A stretch of 64,000 bases of DNA from Desulfomarina profundi (GCF_019703855.1 NZ_AP024086.1:3120501-3184500); one strand, 5' to 3'; shown: positions 21,011-31,773, counted from the stretch's first letter. A program made the numbers and translations. Notes: generated by a model from the letters alone, not told the origin.

Positions 21011-22542
21011 TTATTTTTTTACCTCATTCCTGGTTTTTCGTGTGGAGTTCCTCTTTTTTCCACCCCGTCTCCGGTAGGAACCACCCTTTTTAGCGGGTGC
21101 AGCTTTGCGGAGTTTTGGCGGAGTGGCGAGAAGAGATTCATCAGGTTGGACACAGTCAAGTTTTCTGCCGATATATTCTTCAATATCAGGAAGATAAAAC
21201 GACCCTTCCTCGCAGGCAAAACTTACAGCCCGTCCCGCCGCACCGGCCCGGCCTGTCCGCCCGATACGATGAACATAATCTTCGGGCTCATATGGCAGTG
21301 TATAATTGACAACAAAGGTGATTCCTTCTATATGTATGCCTCTTCCGGCAACATCCGTTGCCACAAGGACTTTCACCTTGCCGGAGCGGAACTGCTCAAG
21401 CCTCGTCATCCGTTTATTCTGCTGAACATCCCCGGAAAGGAGAACGCAGTCAATACCATTTCGTTTCAGCCTGTCTGCCAGCCTTTTTGTCTCATTCTTC
21501 ATATTGGCAAAGACAATTATTCTCTCCTGCTCGTTCTGTTTGATAAGATTATAGAGAATTGAATATTTGTCTTCAGAAGTTGCAAGGTAAACTACCTGCT
21601 CTACCGTTTCGACCGCCACCTGTTCCGGCTCAGCTTCAACCATTTTCGGTTCAACACACCACTGCATGGCCAGTCGTTTGACATCCTCCGGTACCGTTGC
21701 AGAAAACAGCATGGTCTGCCGCTTTTCCCTATGTGGCGTACGTCCGACAATTCTCCGGACATCAGGAATAAAACCCATATCAAGCATGCGATCCGCCTCA
21801 TCCAGGACGAGAATGGAGCATTGAGCCAAAGAGAGGACATTTTTTCCTAGAAAATCAATCAAACGTCCGGGGGTAGCCACTACCAAGTCACATCTCTTAT
21901 TGCGCAGGCTGTCCATCTGTTTACGATAGTCGACACCACCGTAAACCGGTCTCACTGCAAGATTGCAGTACTTGGCCAACCCTTCCGCGTCCTTTGCAAT
22001 CTGCATGACCAGCTCCCTGGTAGGGGCCAGCACCAGGGCCCGGACCCCTTTTACAGCTTTGCCTCTTTCCTTCTCTTCCTGCAGCAGCCTGGCCAGAATT
22101 GCGATAAGAAACACAGCACTTTTCCCTGTCCCGGTATTTGCCTTGCCAACAAGATCCTTGCCCGCCAGAACATCGGCAAGAGCCTTTTCCTGAATGGCAG
22201 TGCAATATTTAAAGCCCTGATCGGCTATTGCCCTCATCACCTGCAGAGGAATATCAAAATCATGGAAACGACTTTTTCCGGGAACCGGCTCAACCGGAAA
22301 TTTATCCAGGCTCCACGGTTTTTTCTTTCGCCGTTTTCTGGGGCAGAAACACGGGTGCCTTCCGGCTGTTGTTTCTTTTGAGGTCTCTTTTTTTTCTGAT
22401 CTTCCGCACCTGCAGCAACCTTTTGCGGCTCATCTTCAACACGTTTCTTCTTTCCACCCAGCATTCTGCCCAGCTTCAATTTTCCAGTACGTGCCAACTG
22501 CTTTATTTTACTTCCGGCAGACAGAATATCTTGTTTTATCAT
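21011..22542 (-). CDS. DEAD-box RNA helicase (RhlB/RhlE type), apparent frameshift at 22319-22324
   Basis: One gene of about 510 residues is rebuilt if the T6 run at 22319-22324 becomes T7, joining a Lys-rich N-terminal region (22542 downwards) to the helicase core through KKPWSLDKFPVEPVPGKSRF. Core motifs are seen in order: the Q-motif region (TAIQEKAL), ANTGTGKSAV, PTRELVMQ, ATPGR, VLDEADRML, FSATV, then RGIHIEG and YVHRIGRTGRAG. The C-terminal tail is very basic (KKGGSYRRRGGKKRNSTRK) and probably binds RNA. It unwinds RNA, perhaps in ribosome assembly, mRNA decay or cold adaptation. Confidence 0.9.
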
Positions 22543-22609
22543 CTATTATTTACCACCTCGGGCACCTGTGAGCCCATATAAAAATGGTCTTTTCCCTCCA
22601 TCTTCAAAT

Positions 22610-22627
22610 ATGACCTAAATCCTGCAA
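22610..22627. repeat. Palindromic repeat, family 2, single arm
   Basis: ATGACCTAAATCCTGCAA matches one arm of the element at 17813-17883 (reverse complement of TTGCAGGATTTAGGT). It sits just after the stop of the zinc-ribbon gene. The partner arm is absent, so this is a solo or decayed copy. Confidence 0.4.
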
Positions 22628-22633
22628 ACCCTA

Positions 22634-23341
22634 CTATTCTTTACCGGCAATACGCAATTCTTCCATCAGGGGACCAAACAGCGCCTCGTATTCCGGTATT
22701 GTTTTTCTCAACACGGTCTCTATATAGGGAATCTCATTGTCATTGACAACAAGATTCGCGGAACTGGCCAGAGCCTGCAAATTATAAAGTGTCTTGAATT
22801 CCGGGCCAATCAGTACATAGAAAATAAATCGGCGCCGGGCCATCTTGAGATTTCGCATGTACTGATGAAAAAGACCTGATTCTATCTCTCCAGGCTCAAA
22901 TCCACTATGGAGAAAAACAGAAGCAAAATTGACAAACTGCATCTTGGAAATGGCCTGGTCAGGCGTGTCAGCCATTTCCACCCTGTACCCGAATTTCTCT
23001 GCAGCCTCGATCACAACCTTCCTTTCAGGAACATCAGGCATAAGGACAAGGGTTTGTGGAATATCCTCCACCACATCCGTGTCTTCAAAAATTCCGTCTT
23101 TCAACCATGAAAGATCAGGAGCATCCGGAGGTTGGACAGCATTTTCTGCCGAATTGTCCTGTTTTTCCCGCCCTGCTTCCCTTTCTTCGGACTTCAGACG
23201 ATCCGTTTCCAGACTAAAAGAATTTGAACATTGAACACATTTGATCCTGATCTTCTTTCCCGGCCCCAGTTTCCTGATACTTTCCTGAAATTTGCCGCTC
23301 ATTTTGAGCCGCTTCCCGCAATGGGGACAATCAACAATCAT
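22634..23341 (-). CDS. Zinc-ribbon protein with degenerate receiver-like domain
   Basis: The 235-residue protein starts at the ATG at 23341 behind GGAGGGTAA. Residues 1-45 form an MJ0042-type zinc ribbon (CPHCGKRL ... IKCVQCSNSF). A charged linker follows. The C-terminal 130 residues look like a receiver fold (TLVLMPDVPERKVVIEAAEKFGYRVEMADT) without the usual acidic pocket. It follows the PilU-like ATPase gene by 14 bases and is probably co-transcribed, so a role tied to type IV pilus movement is possible. No named family is recognised. Confidence 0.7.
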   Translation of the reverse strand: MIVDCPHCGKRLKMSGKFQESIRKLGPGKKIRIKCVQCSNSFSLETDRLKSEEREAGREKQDNSAENAVQPPDAPDLSWLKDGIFEDTDVVEDIPQTLVLMPDVPERKVVIEAAEKFGYRVEMADTPDQAISKMQFVNFASVFLHSGFEPGEIESGLFHQYMRNLKMARRRFIFYVLIGPEFKTLYNLQALASSANLVVNDNEIPYIETVLRKTIPEYEALFGPLMEELRIAGKE

Positions 23342-23355
23342 TTTACCCTCCATTC

Positions 23356-24537
23356 TCACCGCCTGGAAAATCCGAATTCATCCTCTTCTTCATCCTCCAT
23401 CATCAAATCCGAAAGCGAGGAGGTTGCCTCCCCCCTTTCCGCTTTCAACCGGTCGATACCCCTTGTCATCTCATTACGCTGGGAACAGTAGGTAATCGCA
23501 CTTTCTTCAGTAATCAGACCACGGCTGAACAGTTCGAGAATATGCTGGTCAAATGTACGCATATCCAGCGCCGAACCTTCACGTATAATATTGTAAAATG
23601 TCTTGTCTTCCGTCTCTCCGTTGAGTATGAGATCCTTCACCCGGAGACTGGTCCGGAGAATTTCCATGGCGGCAATCCGCCCTCCCCCGACCCTTGGAAG
23701 CAGGCGCTGGCCCACAATCCACCTGATTGTATCCACCAGCCGGTTACGCACCTGGGGCTGCTCTTCCTGTTCAAACATGCCAAGGATTCTGTTAATAGTC
23801 TGCCCGGCATCAATAGTATGGAGGGTTGAAAGAACAAGATGACCTGTTTCCGCCGCGGTCAGACCGATTTCCATCGTGTCCCTGTCCCGCATCTCACCCA
23901 CAAGAATAACCTTGGGAGCCTGGCGCAGGGCAGCCCTCATTCCAACTGCAAACGTGCTGAAGTCATTACCAAGTTCCCGCTGGTTAAAGGTTGCCTTATG
24001 CTGTTCGTGGACATATTCGATGGGATCCTCCAAGGTAACCACATGAACGGAACGCTCATGATTTATCCTGTCGAGAAGAGCAGCAAGTGAAGTTGTCTTA
24101 CCGGTTCCGGTTGCACCGGTAAAAAGAATCAAGCCGTTCAGTTCGGCTGCCATCTTGCCAAAAGCATCAGGAAACTGCATGGACTCAATGGACGGCACTT
24201 CGGTCTCAAGTTTTCTCAGGACTGTGGTAAAATACCCTTTCTGGGTAAAGATATTTACCCTGAAACGGGCCTTGTCCGTCAGGGAATAGGAAAGGTCGCA
24301 TGAACCGGTTTCCACGAGATCCCTCAGTAACCGTGTATTGTTACCGATCAGATTCAGCGCAAAAGTTTCCGTCTGAAAGGGTGTAAGCTCACGAACAGGC
24401 GGAACGACGTCGACAGGTACAAGCTGGCCGGCTGACTCAACCTGCAATTCTTTTCCGACAGTAATGTTCAGGTCGGAAACGTGACTGTGGGACTCAAGCA
24501 TTGCCGTTATCCAGTAATCAATCTCCGTTTTTTTCAT
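23356..24537 (-). CDS. pilU: PilT/PilU-type twitching-motility ATPase
   Basis: The 393-residue cytoplasmic hexameric ATPase drives type IV pilus retraction. Seen are the N-terminal PAS-like region (HVSDLNITVGKELQVES), Walker A GATGTGKTTS, the Asp box TLEDPIEYVHEQ, Walker B ILVGEMRDRDTM and the His box TGHLVLSTLHTIDA. The acidic, extended C-terminus (MMEDEEEDEFGFSRR) and the lack of the PilT AIRN motif favour PilU over PilT. The start at 24537 follows GGGGAT. No other pilus genes lie in the window. Confidence 0.87.
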   Translation of the reverse strand: MKKTEIDYWITAMLESHSHVSDLNITVGKELQVESAGQLVPVDVVPPVRELTPFQTETFALNLIGNNTRLLRDLVETGSCDLSYSLTDKARFRVNIFTQKGYFTTVLRKLETEVPSIESMQFPDAFGKMAAELNGLILFTGATGTGKTTSLAALLDRINHERSVHVVTLEDPIEYVHEQHKATFNQRELGNDFSTFAVGMRAALRQAPKVILVGEMRDRDTMEIGLTAAETGHLVLSTLHTIDAGQTINRILGMFEQEEQPQVRNRLVDTIRWIVGQRLLPRVGGGRIAAMEILRTSLRVKDLILNGETEDKTFYNIIREGSALDMRTFDQHILELFSRGLITEESAITYCSQRNEMTRGIDRLKAERGEATSSLSDLMMEDEEEDEFGFSRR

Positions 24538-24847
24538 GCAAATCCCCAATAAATCCCTGTATCTTTTATCCCTGTGAGCTCTTATCCCAAAGACCACACG
24601 GAATTCGATACAATTATTTCCAGAAAAATCAGAACCCCCCGGAACCGGAGAGTCAGGATCACACATCACCTGCAAACAATCATAGATTCAGGCAATGGCA
24701 ATAATTTAGGTACACTCCACTACACTTTCATAGTATATTGTCTATAATCTCTCAAGAGTTACAAGTTTTTTTTTATTTTATCCACACATTTCTCGTCTCC
24801 GGTTCTCCCATATTTGAGAACCGGAAATGTTCATCCGGGGTATTTTC
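24538..24847. other. 310-bp divergent intergenic region (PilU-like / ilvD)
   Basis: No gene is seen. TATAAT near 24753 on the plus strand could be an ilvD -10 box, but the -35 region is poor. An AT-rich run with T9 follows. Confidence 0.3.
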
Positions 24848-26689
24848 ATGACAATCCAACTGCGCAGCGCAACAACCACAACAGGCAGAAGAATGGCCGG
24901 AGCACGAAGTCTCTGGCGGGCAAACGGTATGAAGGAAGAGCATTTCGGCAAACCCGTCATAGCCATTGTCAACTCTTTTACACAGTTTGTTCCCGGCCAT
25001 GTTCACCTCCACAAAATCGGTCAGCATCTAAAAAAAATTATTGAAGAAAAAGGCTGTTTTGCGGCCGAGTTCAACACCATCGCCATTGATGACGGTATTG
25101 CCATGGGCCATTCCGGCATGCTCTATTCCCTGCCCTCCCGGGATCTGATTGCCGACAGTGTTGAATACATGTGCAACGCCCATACGGTGGATGCCATGAT
25201 CTGCATCAGCAACTGTGACAAAATAACTCCCGGGATGCTGATGGCTGCCATGCGTCTGAATATTCCGACAATCTTTGTCTCCGGCGGTCCCATGGAAGCG
25301 GGAAGTGACGGCGAAAAAAAGTATGACCTGGTGGACGCCATGGTCATGGCCGCCGACAGGGAAATAAGTGATGAAGAAGTGAAAGTTGTGGAGCAGTGCG
25401 CCTGCCCCACCTGCGGTTCCTGTTCGGGAATGTTTACCGCCAACTCCATGAACTGCCTCAATGAAGCCCTGGGCCTTGCCCTGCCCGGTAACGGTACCGT
25501 TGTCGCCACCCATAAAAACCGTAAACTGCTTTTTGAACGGGCTGCAAAACGCATCGTGGAGATGACACATGCCTGGTACAACGAAGAAGACCGCTCGGTA
25601 TTGCCGAGATCAATCGCCTCACGTGCCGCCTTCATGAACTCCATGTCTCTGGATATTGCCATGGGGGGATCCACAAACACCGTTCTCCACTTGCTGGCCA
25701 TAGCCCATGAAGCAGGAGTCGACTTCACCATGTCCGATATTGACTCCCTCTCAAAGACAGTCCCCAATCTCTGCAAGGTCTCCCCCTCCTCCCATTACCA
25801 TATTGAGGATGTTAACCGGGCGGGGGGAATCATGGGAATCCTTGGCGAACTGGATCGAGGGAATTTGCTGGATACAACTGTCTGCCGGGTGGACAGCCCC
25901 ACCCTGAAGGCAACCCTGGACAGGTGGGATATCATGCGGGAAAACCACGATCCCATGGCGGATAATCTTTGTCTCAGCGGTCCCGGAAACCAGGGCAAAA
26001 ACCTGGTTCTCGGCTCCCAGGAACGTGCATATGAAAAAGCGGACCTGGACAGAAGTACAGGGTCTATTCGGGACATTGATCATTGCTACAGTAAAGATGG
26101 CGGCCTTGCTGTTCTCTTCGGCAACATTGCCGAGGATGGGTGTATTGTCAAAACCGCAGGAGTAGATCCCTCAATTTTTGCTTTCAAAGGAACTGCCAGG
26201 GTCTATTCTTCCCAGGAAGCGGCATGCGAAGCCATTCTCGGAGACAAGATCAAAGCCGGAGATGTCATTGTCATCCGCTATGAAGGCCCCAGGGGGGGGC
26301 CTGGTATGCAGGAAATGCTTTACCCGACATCCTATCTCAAATCAATTCACCTGGGTGCCCAGTGCGCCCTGATCACCGACGGCCGTTTTTCGGGAGGCAC
26401 CTCCGGTCTTTCCATCGGCCATGTATCCCCGGAGGCGGCGGCTGGAGGAGCTATCGCCCTGATTGAAAACGGCGATACCATAGAAATTGATATTCCCGCC
26501 AGGACAATCAACCTGGCCATATCAGAAGAAGAATTGAAAAAACGACGGGCCAGAGAAGAGGCAAAGGGGACAAACGCTTATACTCCGGTGGATCGGGACA
26601 GGGTAATATCAACCGCTCTCAAAGCTTATGCCCTGTTTGCCTCATCGGCTGACAAGGGGGCTGTACGTATACTCCCTGGAAAAGTATAA
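24848..26689 (+). CDS. ilvD: Dihydroxy-acid dehydratase
   Basis: The enzyme dehydrates 2,3-dihydroxy acids in isoleucine and valine synthesis, with an Fe-S cluster. The 613 residues are the normal length. Cluster ligands lie in [11 protein letters not shown] and [42 protein letters not shown] and the C-terminal [20 protein letters not shown] are family motifs. The start [15 protein letters not shown] is chosen over an earlier in-frame ATG (24827) because the family begins there. It may run into the redox operon 148 bases downstream. Confidence 0.97.
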   Translation: MTIQLRSATTTTGRRMAGARSLWRANGMKEEHFGKPVIAIVNSFTQFVPGHVHLHKIGQHLKKIIEEKGCFAAEFNTIAIDDGIAMGHSGMLYSLPSRDLIADSVEYMCNAHTVDAMICISNCDKITPGMLMAAMRLNIPTIFVSGGPMEAGSDGEKKYDLVDAMVMAADREISDEEVKVVEQCACPTCGSCSGMFTANSMNCLNEALGLALPGNGTVVATHKNRKLLFERAAKRIVEMTHAWYNEEDRSVLPRSIASRAAFMNSMSLDIAMGGSTNTVLHLLAIAHEAGVDFTMSDIDSLSKTVPNLCKVSPSSHYHIEDVNRAGGIMGILGELDRGNLLDTTVCRVDSPTLKATLDRWDIMRENHDPMADNLCLSGPGNQGKNLVLGSQERAYEKADLDRSTGSIRDIDHCYSKDGGLAVLFGNIAEDGCIVKTAGVDPSIFAFKGTARVYSSQEAACEAILGDKIKAGDVIVIRYEGPRGGPGMQEMLYPTSYLKSIHLGAQCALITDGRFSGGTSGLSIGHVSPEAAAGGAIALIENGDTIEIDIPARTINLAISEEELKKRRAREEAKGTNAYTPVDRDRVISTALKAYALFASSADKGAVRILPGKV

Positions 26690-26836
26690 AGTTAATCTCT
26701 TGTCAAAGTGTTCAAAAGAGACAGAGAATACATTTCCATCGAACACTCATGGATTCATGATATACTAAAAAAGACAGGTTTATTTCGATCGGGCCGATCT
26801 CTTCAGCGACCCGCAATTACTGTTAGAGGAGTCATT

Positions 26837-28614
26837 TTGAAACCGACAGACATCTCTCACCCCGAGTACTTCCACAAGGTCATTGACTGCCAGTTTGCCT
26901 GCCCGGCCCATACTCCGGTTCCTGAATATATCCGTCTTATCAGCCATGGTAAATATGACGAAGCCTTTGCCATCAACTGGCAGTCCAATGTCTTCCCCGG
27001 CATCCTTGGAAGAATCTGCGATCGTCCCTGTGAACCGGCATGCCGGCGTTCCCGGGTTGAAGAAACTCCAGTTGCCATCTGCCGCCTGAAAAGGGTTGCC
27101 GCTGACCATAAAAATCCAGAAACCAGCTTCACCCCGAAAATTCCTGCAGTAAAAAACGGCAAAAAAATAGGGCTTATCGGAGGTGGTCCGGCTTCTCTGA
27201 CGGTTGCCCGGGATCTCCTGCAGCTCGGCTACAGTGTCGATCTTTATGACGATCAGTCAAAGGCAGGTGGTTTCGTCCGCACCCAAGTCCCCTCCTTCAG
27301 ATTGCCCGAAAAAGTGCTCAACGAGGAAGTGGGTCGCATTCTGGACATGGGGGTCAACACAATTCTCAATACTTACGTGGACAGTCTGCAGGCAATTCTG
27401 GACAAAAATTACGATGCTGTTTTTATCGGAACGGGTGCTCCCAGGGGCAGGGATCTCCCTGATATCCCGGGGAGAAAGGAGGGAGACGAGTCAATCTTTA
27501 TAGGCATTGACTGGCTTGCCGGAGTGCTCTATCGGCATATCACCCGGGTTCCCGAAAAAGTAATAGTCCTGGGGGCGGCAATACAGCCATGGATTGCTGC
27601 AGAACGGCAAGGCGAATGGGTGGCATGGATGTCAAGGTATTTGTCAGAAGCCCGCGTAAAGACATGAAGGCCTCACCCTGGGAAATTGAAGATGCCGAAG
27701 CGGAATCCATTCCCATCATCGACAATCACTCTCCCCTCGAATTTGTTGTCAAAAACGGAAAACTTGCCGGAATGCTTTTTGACAGAGTAAAGGCAACTTA
27801 TGATGACAACGGTAAAAGAAAACTTTTCTCCACGGGAGAACCGCCTGTATTCGTTGAGTGCGACCTTGTCCTCCTGGCCGTGGGTCAACAGAACGCCTTT
27901 CCCTGGATAGAAGACTCAACCGGCATCAAAATGAATGACAGGGGGCTGCCTGTTGTGGATAAAATGACCCACCAGTCTACTGTTCCCCATGTTTTTTTTG
28001 GTGGAGACGCAGCTTTTGGCCCCAGAAATGTCATCACCGCCGTGGCCCACGGTCATGCGGCGGCCATCTCCATCGACCTGTTCTGCCGGGGCAGAGATCT
28101 ATACGACAGACCGGGTCCGAAAACGGCCTTGATTGAACAGAAAATGGACATGCACGACTGGCTATACGACAGCCAGGTATCTGAAGACAGGAGATTTACC
28201 GTGCCAACTGTGGACAGGGTTAAATCATTGCAGGACAGGCTGCTGGAAGTGGAACTGGGCTATGATCGAAAAAAAGGCCACAAGGAAGCCATGCGCTGTC
28301 TGAACTGTGATGTGCAGACCGTTTTCGACCATTCAACCTGTATTGAGTGTGACGGTTGTGTGGATGTATGCCCCGTCTCATGTATCAATTTCACGGAAAA
28401 CGGAGAAGAGGAAAACTTGAGAGGCCGCCTTCTGGCTCCAGCAGACAATCTTGACCAACCACTTTATGTCTCGAAGGAACTCCCCACGGGCAGGGTAATG
28501 GTCAAGGATGAAAACGTCTGCCTGCACTGTGGACTCTGTGCCGAAAGATGTCCCACCGCTTCATGGGAAATGAAAAAATACACCTATACTTCACCTATGG
28601 CCGGTCAGAAATGA
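26837..28614 (+). CDS. GltD-like FAD/NAD(P) oxidoreductase with Fe-S domains at both ends, apparent frameshift at 27571-27575
   Basis: About 592 residues are rebuilt by restoring G5 at 27571-27575 to G6, giving VIVLGGGNTAMDCCRTARRM, the second Rossmann motif. The N-terminus has a GltD-type Fe-S domain (CQFACPAHTPVPEY ... CDRPCEPACRR). FAD binding is at GLIGGGPASLTVARDL. The C-terminus carries two [4Fe-4S] ferredoxin motifs (CIECDGCVDVCPVSC and CLHCGLCAERCP). A TTG start at 26837 is chosen because AGAGGAG lies just upstream. The stop overlaps the next ATG (ATGA). It probably passes electrons between NAD(P)H and the 2-oxoacid oxidoreductase, replacing a separate ferredoxin subunit. Confidence 0.85.
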
Positions 28615-30476
28615 AAACAGTCAAAAAAATAAGCAAAATAAACGATTTTGTTATCCGGTTCTGCAATGTCAACGGTTCCGGTTCCGCCAGTGCGAATAAT
28701 CTTTTTGCCAGGGCCATCTTTCGCCTCGGCATACCGGTCAGCCCGAAAAACATCTTTCCGTCGAACATCCAGGGACTGCCCACCTGGTACGAAGTCCGGG
28801 TCAACGAAGACGGATTTTTAGGACGACGGGGAGGAATAGACATGGCTGTGGCCGTCAACGGCCAGACCCTCTTCAAAGATTACCAGGAACTGCTGCCCGG
28901 TGGTTATTTCCTCTACGACTCCACCCGGGAGCTGCCGGAAAACTTTACCCGCACTGATATAACCCCCATCGGCATCCCCCTCACCTCCCTGTGCAACGAA
29001 GCCTTCAGCAATCCAAAGCTTCGGCAGCTGCTGAAAAACATCATCTACGTGGGTTCACTCTCCTACCTGCTGGATATCGAATTTGATGTTCTGACGGATT
29101 CAATAAAAAAACAGTTCCAAAAAAAACCGAAACTGGCTGACCCCAATATTCTTGCCCTGGAAATCGGCTTTGCTTACGCCGAAAAACATTACAGAAACAG
29201 TTGTGAGCTTTCCGTTCGCAGAAGCAATAAACTCAACGGTGATATAATGATGAGCGGCAACTCCGCCTTTGGCTTGGGAGCGGTTTACGCAGGTGCAACC
29301 GTTGTCGGCTGGTATCCCATTACACCGTCCACCTCGGTTGTGGAAGCCTTTGAACGTTATGCTAACCGGTTCAGGGTTGAAGAAGACACAGGCAGGCACA
29401 AGGTTGCCATAATCCAGGCAGAGGATGAGCTGGCGGCCATAGGTATCGTCATCGGTGCCTCCTGGAACGGGGCCAGGGCCTTTACCGCCACCTCCGGTCC
29501 CGGGATTTCCCTGATGAGCGAATTTCTCGGCCTTGCCTATTTTGCCGAAATCCCGGTAGTCCTCATCGACGTTCAACGAACCGGCCCCTCCACCGGCATG
29601 CCAACCAGGACCCAGCAATCGGACCTGCTGGCTTGTGCCTACGCCTCCCACGGTGACACCAAAAATGTGCTGCTCTTCCCCTGTGATCCCAAGGAATGTT
29701 TTGAGCTGGGGGCCGACGCTTTTGATCTGGCAGAACGGTTGCAGACACCGGTCATAATCATGAGTGATCTTGATCTCGGTATGAATGACCACGTCAGCGC
29801 CCCCATGGAATGGAAAGAGGGACGAAAATATGACAGGGGCAAGGTTCTCACCGCTGAAGATCTGGAAAACATGCAGGAGAAATGGGGCCGCTACCTGGAT
29901 GTTGATGGAGACGGTATCTGCTACCGTACCTTTCCTGGAACCCATCCCACCAAAGGTGCCTATTTCACCAGGGGAACATCACATAATGAATATTCGGCCT
30001 ATACCGAAGAGAGTAGCGATTACGAAGCCAATATGAAACGCCTGTTGGTCAAATGGGAAACGGCCCGGGGTCTTGTCCCGGCTCCCCGGACAAAGATCAA
30101 TGACCCCGCCTGCAAGACAGGCCTTATCTTTTTCGGCACATCCACCCACTCCACCTATGAGGCCATCAGCAGGCTCGCGAAAGAAGGAAGGGTATGCAAC
30201 AGCCTGCGCATCCGCGCTTTTCCCTTCCATGAAGAAGTTCTTGAGTTTATTGAACGCCATGAAATACTTTTTGTCATCGAACAGAACAGGGATGCACAGA
30301 TGCGCACTCTGCTCATCAACGAATGCGGAACCTGCAGGGATAAACTGCAGTCCATTCTCAATATTGACGGTCTGCCGATAACAGCAAATTTCATAACAGA
30401 ATGCATCCGCAATGCTTCTCTGCATAATACGGTAGAACCATTCCCGAAGCAGTACAGTACCGGAGAAAAATCATGA
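28611..30476 (+). CDS. korA: 2-oxoacid:acceptor oxidoreductase, fused gamma-alpha subunit
   Basis: The 621-residue protein joins a gamma-type domain (about 1-190, NVNGSGSASANNLFARAIF) to an alpha pyrimidine-binding domain (GNSAFGLGAVYAGATVVGWYPITPSTSVVEAF, AEDELAAIGIVIGAS, ATSGPGISLMSE). It forms the catalytic complex with the following beta subunit, oxidising a 2-oxoacid to an acyl-CoA or running in reverse. The ATG at 28611 overlaps the upstream stop and its own stop overlaps the next ATG, so the three genes are translationally coupled. The substrate, 2-oxoglutarate or a branched-chain or aryl 2-oxoacid, cannot be fixed from sequence. Confidence 0.88.
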   Translation: MKTVKKISKINDFVIRFCNVNGSGSASANNLFARAIFRLGIPVSPKNIFPSNIQGLPTWYEVRVNEDGFLGRRGGIDMAVAVNGQTLFKDYQELLPGGYFLYDSTRELPENFTRTDITPIGIPLTSLCNEAFSNPKLRQLLKNIIYVGSLSYLLDIEFDVLTDSIKKQFQKKPKLADPNILALEIGFAYAEKHYRNSCELSVRRSNKLNGDIMMSGNSAFGLGAVYAGATVVGWYPITPSTSVVEAFERYANRFRVEEDTGRHKVAIIQAEDELAAIGIVIGASWNGARAFTATSGPGISLMSEFLGLAYFAEIPVVLIDVQRTGPSTGMPTRTQQSDLLACAYASHGDTKNVLLFPCDPKECFELGADAFDLAERLQTPVIIMSDLDLGMNDHVSAPMEWKEGRKYDRGKVLTAEDLENMQEKWGRYLDVDGDGICYRTFPGTHPTKGAYFTRGTSHNEYSAYTEESSDYEANMKRLLVKWETARGLVPAPRTKINDPACKTGLIFFGTSTHSTYEAISRLAKEGRVCNSLRIRAFPFHEEVLEFIERHEILFVIEQNRDAQMRTLLINECGTCRDKLQSILNIDGLPITANFITECIRNASLHNTVEPFPKQYSTGEKS

Positions 30477-31525
30477 GTTACAGACGCCCGGGTTTTCGCC
30501 ATCCGAAACAACCAAAAAATGACGCAGGATATACCCGTGCCGATTACGAGGGTGCCATTTCAACCCTGTGCGCCGGCTGCGGTCATGACTCTACAACAAA
30601 CGCCATTATCCAGGCCTGCTTTGAGCTCAATATCGAACCTCACCGGGTCGTAAAAATCTCAGGCATCGGTTGTTCCTCCAAAACACCCGCCTATTTTCTT
30701 GGTCGCTCACACGGATTCAATTCCGTCCATGGCAGAATGCCGTCCATCGCAACCGGTGCCAATATGGCCAACAGGGATCTGCTCTATATCGGCATCTCCG
30801 GAGACGGCGACACCGCCTCCATCGGTATGGGTCAGTTCGCCCATGCCCTGCGCCGAAACCTGAACCTGAACTATATCTGTATGAATAACGGCTGCTACGG
30901 ACTGACCAAGGGTCAGGATTCCGCCACGGCTGACCGGGGATCATCCGGAAAACGGGGCGTTCCCAACCCTTATGAATCCATTGATCTCTGCGAACTGGCC
31001 ATCGAGCTGGGGGCCAGTTTTGTGGCCCGTGGTTTTTCCGGTGACAAACGCCAGCTTGTCCCTTTACTGAAGGCCGCCATGGCTCACTCCGGTCTTGCCT
31101 TTGTCGACGTGATCTCCCCCTGTGTCACCTTCAACAACACCAGCAGTTCAACCAAAAGCTACCAGTATGTTCGCGAGCATATCGAAGCCACAAACACCTT
31201 TGACTTCGTCCCCCTTCAGCAGGAAATCCTCACCCATTACGAGGAAGGAACAAGCCAGGAAGTCGTCATGCATGACGGCTCCATCATCCACCTCCATAAA
31301 GCCGATTCCAGCAAGGATGTGACCAACCGGCTGAAATCTGTCAACAACCTGGAAAGAGAAAAGGAAAAGGGCAGGCTCCTCACCGGTATTCTCTATATAA
31401 ATCCGGACATCAAGGAAACCCATGATATCATCAATTCCACTCTCCGTCCCCTGAACAGTCTGACAGAAGAAGACCTCTGCCCCGGCAGCGCGGCCCTGGA
31501 AGAGATCAACGCTTCCCTGCGGTAG
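30473..31525 (+). CDS. korB: 2-oxoacid:acceptor oxidoreductase, beta (TPP-binding) subunit
   Basis: The 350-residue partner of the upstream subunit binds thiamine diphosphate and probably an Fe-S cluster. It has LCAGCGHDSTTNAI near the start, SGIGCSSKTPAYF, and the TPP site ISGDGDTASIGMGQF ... NNGCYGLTKGQ. It ends with a C-terminal extension that seems family-specific. It is the last gene of the unit. A strong terminator lies 215 bases downstream, after a MITE-like element. Confidence 0.9.
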   Translation: MSYRRPGFRHPKQPKNDAGYTRADYEGAISTLCAGCGHDSTTNAIIQACFELNIEPHRVVKISGIGCSSKTPAYFLGRSHGFNSVHGRMPSIATGANMANRDLLYIGISGDGDTASIGMGQFAHALRRNLNLNYICMNNGCYGLTKGQDSATADRGSSGKRGVPNPYESIDLCELAIELGASFVARGFSGDKRQLVPLLKAAMAHSGLAFVDVISPCVTFNNTSSSTKSYQYVREHIEATNTFDFVPLQQEILTHYEEGTSQEVVMHDGSIIHLHKADSSKDVTNRLKSVNNLEREKEKGRLLTGILYINPDIKETHDIINSTLRPLNSLTEEDLCPGSAALEEINASLR

Positions 31526-31582
31526 GGTCCATAACCGCAGTCCCTTTTATTTTAAAAAGAAAAAACTATATCAAAACTCGCT

Positions 31583-31730
31583 GGCTACAGGGTGCCTTGA
31601 AAAATTAGGATTTTCGTTTGAGGTCAAGGAACAGGAAAATTAAAAAGCGCAACATATTAGCCACATGTGAGCATTTTTCATTTTCTTGTGACGCAGAGAT
31701 CGGGCGAAAAGGCAATTTTTCAGGGTAGCC
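31583..31730. repeat. MITE-like element (148 bp, imperfect terminal inverted repeats)
   Basis: GGCTAC (31583) pairs with GTAGCC (31725-31730). Inside these, TTGAAAAATTAGGATTTTCG mirrors CGAAAAGGCAATTTTTCAG. The middle has no coding capacity. Size, terminal repeats and position just after a stop codon fit a non-autonomous mobile element. No second copy was seen in the window. Confidence 0.5.
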
Positions 31731-31740
31731 TACAATTGAA

Positions 31741-31773
31741 AAAGGCGGCCTCACCTGAAGTGGGGCCGCCTTT
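31741..31773. terminator. Bidirectional terminator between korB and the PEP-CTERM gene
   Basis: AAAGGCGGCCTCAC pairs with GTGGGGCCGCCTTT around a five-base loop, with A and T runs on the two sides. The two genes converge here, so the hairpin can end both transcripts. Confidence 0.88.

Noticed and set aside
25028-25776. Long minus-strand open frames opposite ilvD
   Set aside because: They are antisense shadows caused by codon bias in ilvD, with no start signals or family resemblance.
29100-29945. 281-codon minus-strand open frame opposite korA
   Set aside because: It is an antisense shadow of a well-supported gene; its Gly-rich sequence matches no family.
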